Shown here piece after piece: positions 24,612 to 33,092 of a stretch of 64,000 bases of DNA. The translations under genes were made by a program, and so were the position numbers. Source of the DNA: CAWACP01 sp963832965 (GTDB taxonomy: Bacteria > Acidobacteriota > Terriglobia > Bryobacterales > Bryobacteraceae). Location of the stretch: positions 62,001 to 126,000 of the forward strand of contig CAWHVW010000003.1 in the NCBI GenBank assembly GCA_963832965.1, given 5' to 3'. The notes under the pieces were generated by a model. That model did not search any database and was not told the DNA's origin. It saw only the letters and a list, made by a program, of their open reading frames with translations. Position 1 is the first letter of the stretch; every line of letters begins with the position of its first letter.

Positions 24612-27026
24612 TCACTCTTCGCGCAGAGCAGTGAGGGGGTCGATGGCGGCGGCGCGGCGGGCGGGTATGTAGCCGGCGAGGATAGCCGACATGGCCAGAA
24701 TCGCGGTCAACAGCGTGAAGACAAGCGGGTCCACCACGACCACATTATTCAATACGCTGGACATCACTCGCATCAGCATGAAGGCCACGGGAACGCCGAT
24801 TCCCAGACCCAGGGCGGCGATGCCCACCGCCTGCATCAGGGTCATTTTGAGCACATGCGAACGGTCCGCGCCAAGGGCCATGCGCACGCCGATCTCGTGA
24901 GTTCGCTGAACCACCGACCAGGAAATCGTCGCGTAGATGCCGGTGAGCGCAAGCAGCAGCGCAATCACGGCGTACGAGGTCATGTTGAAAGCCGTCGCCT
25001 GGACTCCCGACATTTGCTCGCCGAGGACCAGCTGCATGCTCTTGACATCGAAAACAGGCTGGGTGCTGTCCACATCGCGAACGGCCGCGCGCACGGCGCT
25101 TACGATGGCGTTCGGGTCGCCGGTGGTCCGCACCAGCACCTCCATGGCCGGCAAGGGAGCCTGGGTGGCGGGCAGATAGGCGGCCAACCGCGGCTCGCCG
25201 CTGAACCAATCCTTCACGTCGCCGCAAATGCCGATAACGGTGAGCCAGCGTGGATCGCCCTTGCGCAGGCGGATATGCTGCCCCAGCGCGTCGCCGTTGG
25301 GCCAGTAATGCCGGGCCACGGTTTGGCTGAGGACCACCACCGGCTGGGTGTCCTTCCCGTCCTGCTGCGTAATCGGGCGGCCGGAAATGACAGGGAGGCC
25401 GAGGGCAGTGAAATAATCACCGGTCACGCTACGAACGTCGGGCCGCGGCTCGCCGGGCCGGGGTTCCGCGCGTCCCTGCACATAAACCGCGTCGGCCCCG
25501 CCCGTGGAAGCATCGGCGCCCGCAGACTGCACATCGGGCGCAGTCCGTAGATTGCGCAAAAGGCGATCGTAGAAGCCGTTCACCTGAACGCCGGTGCGAT
25601 AGGCCGAATCGGGCAGGGCGATTTGCAGCGTAAGCAGCTTGTTCGGATTGAAGCCAACGTCGATAGTGAGCATCTTCCGGAAGGTCTGAATCATGAGACC
25701 GGCGCTCACCAGAAGGATCAGCGCCAGGGCTATTTCAGCGGTGGCCAGGGCGTTCCGCGCGCGGCCGCGGCGGGGCCCGGCGCTGGAGCTCCGGCTGCTT
25801 TCCTTCAACGCCTCGTTGACGTCCACAACGCTGCGTTTCCGAGTGATCTGAAGAAACGACGGCAACGCGCAGAGGATGCCCGCCAGTATGGAAGCCGCCA
25901 GGGTGAAGAGGACCACGGGCGCAGTGATGCGCATATCATCGAAGCCGGCCACCCACTTGCGCACCTGCGCGGGGATCACGGAATCCGCGTAGCTCAGGTG
26001 CCACGAGGCCAGCGTGAGACCGAGGGCGCCGCCAACCAGAGCGATGGCGACGTTTTCGACAACCAGCTGGCGCACGATGCGCATGCGACCCGCCCCCATC
26101 GCCGTGCGCACGGCCATTTCCTTCTGCCGGCTCATGACGCGCGCCAGTTGCAAATTGGCGATGTTGGCGCAGGCGAGCAGGAAAACGAAGCCGGCGGTGG
26201 CCATGATGATGAACGAAAAGCGGTCCGTGCCCTGATTGGTGAGTTCGAGGATGGGCACGATCAAACCCATGCGGCCCTCATCCGTATCGGGATGCAGTTT
26301 TTCCAGGGTGCGCGACAGAGTGGCCAACTCAGCCCGCGCCCGATCGACCGCCACGCCTTCCTTCAAGCGGCCGAGAACGGCGAGGCTGCGGCCGGAACGG
26401 TCGTCCTTCTGGGCGAGGGTCATGGCCAGAGGCGCCCATACATCGGTACCCAGCGGATAATTGAACTTCGCGGACATGACGCCCACAATCGTGAAATCCT
26501 GGCCGTTGAGAACGACGCGGCGGCCGAGGACATCGTCCGCGGAGGCAAGCTGACGCTGCCAGAAACCGTGGCTCACCACGATCACCGACGCCCGGCCCGG
26601 TTCGGATTCGTCCGCGCGGAACGTCCGGCCCAGCGCGGGCTTCATCCCGAGGACGGCGAAATACTCAGGCGACACCTGGGAGGCCTGGACGCGTTCCGGG
26701 TCGCCAACGCCAGTGAGATTGACATCCCATTGCCGGTACGCCGCAAGGTTTTCGAAGGAACGGTTCTGATGTTTCCAATCGAAGAAATTCGCCGGGGCCA
26801 CGGGCTCGCGCTCCGATTGCGATTTCGGAGCGGTTTCCCACAACGTCATCACCCGGCCAATCCTTGGAAACGGCAGCGGGTGGAGAACAAGAGCGCTCAG
26901 GTTGACGAACGCCGTGGTGGTGACTTCGATGCCAAGCGCCAGGGCGAGCACAATCACGGCGGTTGTGCCGGGGCTCTTGCGCATGAGGCGGAGGGCGAGC
27001 TGGAAATCCCGGAACAGATTGTTCAC
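24612..27026 (-). CDS. Acidobacterial duplicated-orphaned ABC permease (ADOP, MacB/FtsX type)
   Basis: An 804-residue membrane protein with two FtsX-type halves and no ATPase. Half 1: LALRLMRKSPGTTAVIVLALALG (helix about 20-42), a MacB periplasmic core (about 50-245), and helices about 270-390 containing ACANIANLQLARVMSRQKEMAVRTAMGAGR. Half 2: a helix near 425-445, a second core (about 460-660), and helices about 670-800 with THEIGVRMALGADRSHVLKMTL, ending PARRAAAIDPLTALREE. This family is greatly expanded in Acidobacteria; function is unproven. The start is GTG at 27026. It is divergent from tam. Confidence 0.9.
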   Translation of the reverse strand: MNNLFRDFQLALRLMRKSPGTTAVIVLALALGIEVTTTAFVNLSALVLHPLPFPRIGRVMTLWETAPKSQSEREPVAPANFFDWKHQNRSFENLAAYRQWDVNLTGVGDPERVQASQVSPEYFAVLGMKPALGRTFRADESEPGRASVIVVSHGFWQRQLASADDVLGRRVVLNGQDFTIVGVMSAKFNYPLGTDVWAPLAMTLAQKDDRSGRSLAVLGRLKEGVAVDRARAELATLSRTLEKLHPDTDEGRMGLIVPILELTNQGTDRFSFIIMATAGFVFLLACANIANLQLARVMSRQKEMAVRTAMGAGRMRIVRQLVVENVAIALVGGALGLTLASWHLSYADSVIPAQVRKWVAGFDDMRITAPVVLFTLAASILAGILCALPSFLQITRKRSVVDVNEALKESSRSSSAGPRRGRARNALATAEIALALILLVSAGLMIQTFRKMLTIDVGFNPNKLLTLQIALPDSAYRTGVQVNGFYDRLLRNLRTAPDVQSAGADASTGGADAVYVQGRAEPRPGEPRPDVRSVTGDYFTALGLPVISGRPITQQDGKDTQPVVVLSQTVARHYWPNGDALGQHIRLRKGDPRWLTVIGICGDVKDWFSGEPRLAAYLPATQAPLPAMEVLVRTTGDPNAIVSAVRAAVRDVDSTQPVFDVKSMQLVLGEQMSGVQATAFNMTSYAVIALLLALTGIYATISWSVVQRTHEIGVRMALGADRSHVLKMTLMQAVGIAALGLGIGVPVAFMLMRVMSSVLNNVVVVDPLVFTLLTAILAMSAILAGYIPARRAAAIDPLTALREE

Positions 27027-27067
27027 AACCTCTGATTAGCACGTTCGGGGCCGCGCCGCAGTGAGAA

Positions 27068-27085
27068 ACGCGGCTGGCGCCGCGT
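27068..27085. repeat. Interspersed repeat R4, copy 1
   Basis: ACGCGGCTGGCGCCGCGT, a palindrome shared with 37731-37750 and 51124-51143. The gap 27027-27171 also holds a half copy of R1 (CCCTGCCCCAC, 27141-27151). Confidence 0.55.
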
Positions 27086-27156
27086 GTCCATCCCGATCTG
27101 AGGTGTCCGGTTGTGGGACTGGCTGGCCGGATGTGAAGAGCCCTGCCCCACATCGC

Positions 27157-27162
27157 TAGAAT
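27157..27162 (+). promoter_or_regulatory. Probable -10 element of tam
   Basis: TAGAAT ends 9 bases before the ATG at 27172, a leaderless-type spacing. Confidence 0.4.
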
Positions 27163-27171
27163 CAATAGATC

Positions 27172-27942
27172 ATGCCCGAATGGGATGCGCACACATACCT
27201 GCAGTTCGCGAATGAACGCACGCGGCCAAGCCTGGATCTGGCGCAACGGATCGGGGTCACCGATCCGCGGCGGATTATCGACCTTGGTTGCGGGCCGGGG
27301 AACAGCACCGAGGTGGTGCGACTCCGCTGGCCGGGGGCGGAAGTTACCGGGATGGATAGCTCGCCGCAGATGATCGAAGCGGCGCGCAAGGCCTGGCCCG
27401 AAAGGCAATGGCTGCTGGGCGATGCGGCAACGTGGACGGCCAGCGAGCCGTTCGACGTGGTGTTCTCCAACGCCATGCTGCAGTGGCTGCCCGATCATGC
27501 GCGACTCTGCCCGAGGCTGCTGGAACAGGTGGCGCCGGGAGGCGCGCTGGCGATCCAGATGCCGGCGCATTACGAGCTGCCGATGCACCGCGAGATTGTG
27601 GAGGTGTCGCGAGATCCGGCATGGGATGACCGCATGCAGGGCGCGCGGACCGCGCTGACGAAGGAGCCGGCATCGTTCTACTACGACGCTTTACGGCCGG
27701 TGGCTTCGCGCATCGACCTGTGGGAGACGATTTATTATCACGAGGTGCCTGGACCGGACGCGCTGATCGAGTGGTTCCGCGGCACGGGGATGCGTCCATT
27801 TCTGGAAGCTTTGTCGTCCGACGACGAGCGCACGCGATTCGAGATGATGCTGCTGAAGCGGTACATCGCTTCTTATCCGCGACGCCCGTCCGGCCTGGTG
27901 CTGTTCCCGTTTCGCCGCTTGTTCGTGATCGCTTACCGGTGA
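27172..27942 (+). CDS. tam: Trans-aconitate 2-methyltransferase
   Basis: A 256-residue class I methyltransferase. It begins MPEWDAHTYLQFANERTRPS, the typical Tam start, followed by SAM motif I IIDLGCGPGNSTEV, the acidic SAM-ribose contact in GMDSSPQMIEAA, and VVFSNAMLQWLPDH. The length fits Tam (about 250). Tam methylates trans-aconitate, which forms spontaneously from cis-aconitate and inhibits aconitase. It overlaps the following MFS gene by 4 bases (GTGA), suggesting coupled expression of enzyme and exporter. Confidence 0.9.
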   Translation: MPEWDAHTYLQFANERTRPSLDLAQRIGVTDPRRIIDLGCGPGNSTEVVRLRWPGAEVTGMDSSPQMIEAARKAWPERQWLLGDAATWTASEPFDVVFSNAMLQWLPDHARLCPRLLEQVAPGGALAIQMPAHYELPMHREIVEVSRDPAWDDRMQGARTALTKEPASFYYDALRPVASRIDLWETIYYHEVPGPDALIEWFRGTGMRPFLEALSSDDERTRFEMMLLKRYIASYPRRPSGLVLFPFRRLFVIAYR

Positions 27943-29144
27943 GCGCCGCGTTGGACGCTTACACCGCTTTCCGATCGCGCGACTTCCGGCTGCTGCTTAG
28001 CGGGACCTTTCTGACCAACTTCGGGCTGCAGATGCTCTCCGTAGCGGTCAGCTGGGATCTCTACATGCAGACGCACTCGGCCCTGGTGCTGGGCAACGTG
28101 GGCTTTGTGCAAGTGGCCCCGTTTCTGCTGTTCGCGCTGTTCGCCGGCCACGTGGCCGACCGTTACGACCGGCGGCGGGTGATGCTGGTGACGCAGGTGT
28201 TGCTGCTGGCGGGATCGGCGCTGCTGGCGTTCGCGCCGCGAACCGTGACGCTTATCTACACATGTCTGTTTCTGATCCAGATGGCGCGCGCGCTGCAGGG
28301 GCCGGCGCGGCAGGCCATGCTGCCGGAGATTGTGTCGATGGACGCGCTGAGCAACGCCATCACGTGGCATACCAGCGCGTTTGAGATCGCCAGCGTAACG
28401 GGACCGGCGCTGGCGGGAATCCTGGTGGCGTCCGCGGGCAGCAGCGCCGTTTACATGACGCAAGTGGGGTGCGCGGCGCTGACGCTGGGGTGCGTCTGGA
28501 TGCTGCATTATCGCGGCAAAGGGACGGGCGAGGCCGTACCGGTGGAAGGACGGTCCCTGTTGGAGGGCCTGCGATTCGTCTGGCGCAGCAAGCTGGTGCT
28601 GCCAGCGATTTCGCTCGATCTGTTCGCGGTTCTTTTCGGCGGCGCGACGGCATTGCTGCCCATCTTCGCGGTGGACATCCTGCATGCGGGCGCGCGCGGG
28701 CTGGGGTGGTTGCGGGCGGCTTCCTCCATCGGCGCCATTCTGATGGCGTTCCTGCAGGCACACGCGGGACCACTGCGGCGATCCGGCCTGGTGTTGTTAT
28801 GGTGCGTGGCGGGGTTTGGCGCGGCGACGGTGGTGTTCGGGTTTTCGCGGTCCTTGTGGCTGTCCCTGGTGATGCTAATGGTACTGGGCGGGCTGGACAA
28901 CGTCAGCGTGGTGCTGCGGCAATCGCTGGTGCAAAAGAAAACGCCGGACGCGGTGCGCGGGCGCGTGCTGGCGGTGAACAGCATCTTCATCAGTTGCTCG
29001 AACCAGCTGGGCGCGGTGGAATCGGGCTGGACGGCGGCGTGGTTCGGGGCGGTGCCCAGCGTGGTGGGCGGCGGGATAGCCACGATGTTGATTGTCGCGG
29101 CGTTCGCGATTGGGTCGCGGGAGTTGCGGGAGTGGACGCAGTGA
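27939..29144 (+). CDS. MFS transporter (EntS-like)
   Basis: A 401-residue protein with about 10-12 membrane helices. The start is GTG at 27939 overlapping the tam stop; the open frame further upstream is antisense-type noise within tam. The MFS motif A is GHVADRYDRRRVML. Other features are ARALQGPARQAMLPEIV, FEIASVTGPALAGILVA and RGRVLAVNSIFISCSNQLGAVESG, which place it in the EntS/MFS_3 group. Tight coupling to tam suggests export of a methylated acid, which is inference only. Confidence 0.88.
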   Translation: MSAALDAYTAFRSRDFRLLLSGTFLTNFGLQMLSVAVSWDLYMQTHSALVLGNVGFVQVAPFLLFALFAGHVADRYDRRRVMLVTQVLLLAGSALLAFAPRTVTLIYTCLFLIQMARALQGPARQAMLPEIVSMDALSNAITWHTSAFEIASVTGPALAGILVASAGSSAVYMTQVGCAALTLGCVWMLHYRGKGTGEAVPVEGRSLLEGLRFVWRSKLVLPAISLDLFAVLFGGATALLPIFAVDILHAGARGLGWLRAASSIGAILMAFLQAHAGPLRRSGLVLLWCVAGFGAATVVFGFSRSLWLSLVMLMVLGGLDNVSVVLRQSLVQKKTPDAVRGRVLAVNSIFISCSNQLGAVESGWTAAWFGAVPSVVGGGIATMLIVAAFAIGSRELREWTQ

Positions 29145-29295
29145 GTACCGGGCCGACGAACTGAGGCCAGGATAGAACACCTCAGTACCATCGCTGCAGT
29201 ACGGCAGCGCCGATTCGATCAGTACAATGGCACCTCCAAAACAGTACCTCTGTGCGATAAACACGCCGAACTCCGTCTGGCACCATCGAGTGGCA

Positions 29296-30504
29296 ATGAT
29301 ACGAGCAATGGTTATCTGCCTTGACGCTGAATTCAGAAGCAACCTCTGCGAGGCCATTTCGGCGAACCCCGGCGTGACGGTGGCCAAGTCCATCGACCGT
29401 TTCCCCGGGGCGGAAGAACTACGCAGAATCGTGCGCCTGGTGGCGCCGGAGGTGATATTCCTGAATCTGGAAGAGCGCGAGACGGCCGAGGACCTGAGCC
29501 GCTTCCTGGCCAGCGCATTTCCTTCGATTCAGCGGATCGGGGTGGCCTGCACCGAAGACCCCACGACCCTGCGCGTCGCGCTGGATTTGAGGATGGCCGA
29601 CCTGGTGACTGCTCCTTTCGCCCAGAATCTGACGGACGCGATCTACCGCGTATCCCAGCACCTGGAGCGTCACCCCACCAAACTCGACGCTCCCGGACAG
29701 CTTCATGCATTTCTCCCCGCCAAAGGCGGCGTTGGCGCGTCCACGCTCGCGGCCAACGTTTCGTGGGCTCTTGCCGGTACGCCGGGTTCCTCCGTACTAC
29801 TAGCGGACCTCGACTGCCATTCCGGCGTCACCGACTTCATCTTCAACACCGAGCATGGGTACACGATCGCCGATGCGATCCAGAAGGGCGCCGAACTGGA
29901 TGAGGAATACTGGCAGCGGGTGGTCACGAGGGTGGGCAAAGTGGATTTGCTCTTATCGAGTAAACGGGTGCTCGACAAGAAAGTTGCCGGGCGCGACGTC
30001 GGACCGATTCTCGATTTTGCGCGGCGCATCTACTCGACGGTGAACGTGGACCTGTCGAGCGCCATCGACGAGCTCTCCGTGAATACGATGCGGGAAGCGA
30101 GCAGGGTGTTTGTCGTCACCACGCCGGATCTGGCGGCGCTCCGCGTCTGCCGGAACAAAGTCCGCGCGATGCGCGAACTGGAGATCGCGGACAAGGCGGT
30201 GCTGGTGGTAAACCGCGTCGAAAAGCGGATGGAGCTTTCCCTTGAGGAGATCGAAAAGACGGTGAAGCTTCCGGTCTTCGCGACTTTCCCCAACCACTAT
30301 GCCGACGTAACCATGGCCCTTCGCAATGCCCAGCCGGCGCCCCGACTGGCCGCCAGCACCAGGAAGTTTGTCGAAAACCTGTCGGGCAAAACGACCACCG
30401 ACGAGCGTCCGAAGCGGACCTTCATCGAGTTCCTGCACCTGAATGCGATGCGGCGCTGGGCTGGGAAAGCCGAGCCCGTGGTGGTGGACCAGCAGGTGAT
30501 CTAA
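29296..30504 (+). CDS. CpaE/TadZ-like ATPase with pseudo-receiver domain
   Basis: A 402-residue protein. The N-terminal receiver-like domain (about 4-120) lacks the phospho-acceptor: the usual Asp position reads VIFLNLEERE. A MinD/ParA-type ATPase follows with the deviant Walker A AKGGVGAST (Lys near 143), VLLADLDCHSG and DLSSAIDELSV. TadZ/CpaE proteins place tight-adherence pilus machinery at the pole, but no other tad genes are in the window. ATG 29296 is chosen; ATG 29227 and 29308 are also in frame. The 150-base upstream gap contains four CAGTAC hexamers. Confidence 0.85.
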   Translation: MIRAMVICLDAEFRSNLCEAISANPGVTVAKSIDRFPGAEELRRIVRLVAPEVIFLNLEERETAEDLSRFLASAFPSIQRIGVACTEDPTTLRVALDLRMADLVTAPFAQNLTDAIYRVSQHLERHPTKLDAPGQLHAFLPAKGGVGASTLAANVSWALAGTPGSSVLLADLDCHSGVTDFIFNTEHGYTIADAIQKGAELDEEYWQRVVTRVGKVDLLLSSKRVLDKKVAGRDVGPILDFARRIYSTVNVDLSSAIDELSVNTMREASRVFVVTTPDLAALRVCRNKVRAMRELEIADKAVLVVNRVEKRMELSLEEIEKTVKLPVFATFPNHYADVTMALRNAQPAPRLAASTRKFVENLSGKTTTDERPKRTFIEFLHLNAMRRWAGKAEPVVVDQQVI

Positions 30505-30512
30505 TTCGCTGG

Positions 30513-31008
30513 CTACGCGCCGCCGGAGCGCTTCTTCTCCGCGAGCGTGCGGCGAAGAATGGGCAGGACCACGCGATCTTTTTCGCCGGCGAGTTCTTCC
30601 TTCTGCGCAATGAGCGTTTCGAGGTTGAGCACGCGGACGTGGATGCCATCGCCGATGTCCATCCTCGCCGAGTTCGCCAACAGGTCCTCGAAGCCCAACC
30701 CCGGCCGATCGCGCCAGGCAGGTCGAGCGGGCCGTATCGTGTGATCAGCTTCAGATAACCGAACCGGTGAGGTGCGCGGCCGCGGGCCGGATGCGGCGCT
30801 CCGGTTGCATGCGGAAGATGGCATCGAGCGAATCGAGAACGGGGAGGAGCCGCGCGACGTTCTCCGCGTTTCTGGAATGAACGACATAGACATCAAATGT
30901 GTTCACCGGGGCGCCGCCGAGGACGGCGGCAATCCCGCCAACGACGATAAACTCGGCGCCAGCTTCCGCAAGCGACCGCAGCAGCGCTCGTGGTTCACTT
31001 CCGGGCAT
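30513..31008 (-). pseudogene. Nucleotidyltransferase-family gene broken by two single-base frameshifts
   Basis: The reading starts at ATG 31008 (LLRSLAEAGAEFIVVGGIAAVLGGAP). It leaves frame near 30760 after AAAHLTGS. It continues in a second frame as YLKLITRYGPLDLPGAIG, then shifts again near 30702 to a third frame, GLGFEDLLANSARMDIGDG, then RVRVLNLETLIAQKEELAGE, to the stop at 30513. Both shifts are of the kind produced by loss of one base. The joined product is a nucleotidyltransferase-fold protein of about 165 residues, with GG at the start of the fold. In the first frame the DxD region reads TFDVYV, so one catalytic Asp is also altered. Confidence 0.8.
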
Positions 31009-31159
31009 TCCATTCGCGAATCGCCAGGATATCGTTTACGTGCTGTTCGAGGACTGCAAGCCGCTCGGCGGGCGTCAGCGAGAGCATCCAGCGGATCAGC
31101 GTGAGATCGACGCCGTCTTCGCTGTACTCGGGCGCGGGGGCAGGTTCCGCGGAGTTCAT
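30995..31159 (-). CDS. Small conserved protein upstream of the nucleotidyltransferase
   Basis: A 54-residue ORF from ATG 31159: MNSAEPAPAPEYSEDGVDLT, then LIRWMLSLTPAERLAVLEQH and ending in WNARK. It overlaps the start of the nucleotidyltransferase pseudogene by 14 bases, so the two were a coupled pair. The sequence is helical and acidic at the start, with a recognisable LTPAERL motif seen in small partners of such nucleotidyltransferases. It is intact although the downstream partner is broken. Possible roles are substrate recruitment or an antitoxin-like function; neither is shown here. Confidence 0.75.
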   Translation of the reverse strand: MNSAEPAPAPEYSEDGVDLTLIRWMLSLTPAERLAVLEQHVNDILAIREWNARK

Positions 31160-31193
31160 TCTTCAGTTCGAGGATAGCGAATTTGATGCCCCT

Positions 31194-31216
31194 GGCAGGG
31201 CATGGCCCTGCCCCAC
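31194..31216. repeat. Palindromic interspersed repeat R1 abutting a stop codon
   Basis: GGCAGGGC-ATG-GCCCTGCC with tail CCAC. It touches the stop codon of the DUF1028 gene at 31217. Confidence 0.8.
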
Positions 31217-32176
31217 TTACTTCACCAACGCCTGGAAAGCCGGGTCTGAGCGCAGGGCGGACAGGTCTTTATCGTTGCTCGCCTGGTGCTTGAGCTTCGG
31301 ATTCAGGGACAGGGCTTTTTGGAGCGCGTCCAGCGCTTCGGCGCGGCGGCCGTTGGCGAGGCGGATGCACGCGAGATCGTAGAGGAGTTCGGCGTTTTCG
31401 GGCGCGATCAGCACGGCACGCTCCTGCGCTTCCAGCGCCTCCGGGAATTTCTTGCGCTCGAACGCGGTCCACGCCGTGTTCCACAGATAATTCGTTTCGG
31501 CCAGCTTGAGAAGGCGGCCGAGTTCGCGGAACGGGTCAGGGTTGTCGTCCACGCGGATGTCGATGGCGCGGTCGTCGTAACCGCCGGCGCCCGCACCCTC
31601 CTTGACAACGATCAGCGCGGCCGACTGCCTGCCGCGGGAATCGCCGCCTTTGCTGTCTCCCGCGGCGAGGGCCGCGTAGAGACGGCTGGCGAGGGTTCCC
31701 TTCGTCGAAAGAAACGATGCTTCCATGGCCGCGACGACGCTCTCGCCGGTGAGAATGTTGCCCTGAATGGCGTAGTTGGGGCCCTGCCTTCCACCCGCCC
31801 AGGGATTGCACTTCGGGCCGCTGTATGTGACGGATTCGCCGCTGGCGCTGACGATGCCGACCTGGCGCCCGGTGGGATCGTCGTCATTGGCGAGGAGGGC
31901 TTTGAGCGCCTGTTCGGGCGTCATTCCCCTGGCGAGCAGATCGAGCCCGCGCGGGCCGAACGCGGGATTCACGAAGGATTGCGTGGCCACGGCGCCGACG
32001 CCGGCTTTGGCCCATGGCACGACACTGCCCACCGCGAAATAGCGCGAGGCCACGGCGACGCCGAGTTCGCCAGTAGCGGGATCGCGGGCCACGATGGAGA
32101 AGGTGGAGGCGATGGGTTTCTCGCGGGCGAGGGCGGTGAGGCTGAGGAGAGCGGCGAGGGCGAGGGCTTTGTTCAT
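31217..32176 (-). CDS. Exported DUF1028 protein with TPR-like C-terminus
   Basis: A 319-residue protein. ATG 32176 gives a short signal peptide (MNKALALAALLSLTALA). The DUF1028 domain (about 22-225) has ASTFSIVARDPATGELGVA, VPWAKAGVGAVATQ, YAIQGNILTGESVV and DIRVDDNPDPFRELGRLL. The C-terminal 80 residues form a TPR-like repeat (AWTAFERKKFPEALEAQERA, LIAPENAELLYDLACIRL). DUF1028 has an Ntn-hydrolase-like fold, but no activity has been settled. A frame extension to 32242 lacks signal-peptide character. Confidence 0.85.
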   Translation of the reverse strand: MNKALALAALLSLTALAREKPIASTFSIVARDPATGELGVAVASRYFAVGSVVPWAKAGVGAVATQSFVNPAFGPRGLDLLARGMTPEQALKALLANDDDPTGRQVGIVSASGESVTYSGPKCNPWAGGRQGPNYAIQGNILTGESVVAAMEASFLSTKGTLASRLYAALAAGDSKGGDSRGRQSAALIVVKEGAGAGGYDDRAIDIRVDDNPDPFRELGRLLKLAETNYLWNTAWTAFERKKFPEALEAQERAVLIAPENAELLYDLACIRLANGRRAEALDALQKALSLNPKLKHQASNDKDLSALRSDPAFQALVK

Positions 32177-32192
32177 GGGGATGGGTTCAAGT

Positions 32193-33092
32193 TTATCGCG
32201 ATTGTTGCGGCGCTTCGGTCGCCAGTACCGCGGTTTGACCATCGGTCAGTGGCAGGGTGCTTTCGCCTACAGCCAGCCTCTCTTCGGTGTCCGGGCGATA
32301 GAGGCCGAATCGCAGCCTGTAAGACTTCACCGCAGGCAGATCCGAAAATGGTATCAGCAGGTTCTCGAGGGCGACGTCTCCTGCACGCCATGCGGTTAGT
32401 GGTGGTTCGCCATTCAGAATCTCATGGTCAAGATTCGCCTTGCCGCCGTGCTGGTCGAGCGCGTGCATGAAGCACCGGTAATTGGAGTCCAGAGGCCGCA
32501 GGCACTGCCAGCGAACTTGCACTCGCAGCCCTTCGCGTGCGCGCTCGATCGAGAATCCGGTGAGGCGCACTCGTCCGCGGAAGGTGACACTACAGGAGGG
32601 GATATTCGCGGCGCGATCGAGAGCCGCTGTTCCACCGCTGAAAAACGCCCCGCTTTCGATGAAACGCGCGTTCCGCAGATTCGCGAAGACATGAGCAACT
32701 CCGCCATCCGGAAGCGAGCGCGCAATCGGCAACTCAACGAACTTGCCGCTGTCGCGGACCTCGGCGACCGCGACGCCGCCCAACGCGTTGAATGGGGAGA
32801 CGCGCTCGCCCCCCTCGCGGTAAACGACATAGGACACATCGTCGACGCGCTGCAGGACAACCCGACGATCAGTGTCATACGCCGTCGTCCTCACGTCGAG
32901 CGGCAGCCTGATAGTGGCGGCAGCCAGCCGGAATGTGTCTGCGTTGAAGTGCGCACTGTCCGTAGCCACCATCAGGGACTGCCTGTCGCCCCGTTGAGGA
33001 GGGCTCACTCGCCTGATATCGGCCAGAACGTCCTGATGCGACCACGCGGCCTCATCATACGCTGCCGCGTATTGGAATCGTTTCGTGCTCAT
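32193..33092 (-). CDS. C-terminal part of a GT-C membrane glycosyltransferase gene, or a coupled separate gene
   Basis: A 299-residue frame beginning ATG 33092 (MSTKRFQYAAAYDEAAW), whose first base is the last base of the upstream TGA (TGATG). It has no membrane helix. Features are DVLADIRRVSP, DSAHFNADTFRLAA and a beta-rich region ending TLPLTDGQTAVLATEAPQ. In many GT-C proteins the membrane part is followed directly by a soluble domain with a W..QE(I/V)L helix, which this start resembles. It is therefore either the displaced C-terminus of the 33092-34225 gene after a one-base loss, or a translationally coupled second protein. Confidence 0.6.
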   Translation of the reverse strand: MSTKRFQYAAAYDEAAWSHQDVLADIRRVSPPQRGDRQSLMVATDSAHFNADTFRLAAATIRLPLDVRTTAYDTDRRVVLQRVDDVSYVVYREGGERVSPFNALGGVAVAEVRDSGKFVELPIARSLPDGGVAHVFANLRNARFIESGAFFSGGTAALDRAANIPSCSVTFRGRVRLTGFSIERAREGLRVQVRWQCLRPLDSNYRCFMHALDQHGGKANLDHEILNGEPPLTAWRAGDVALENLLIPFSDLPAVKSYRLRFGLYRPDTEERLAVGESTLPLTDGQTAVLATEAPQQSR

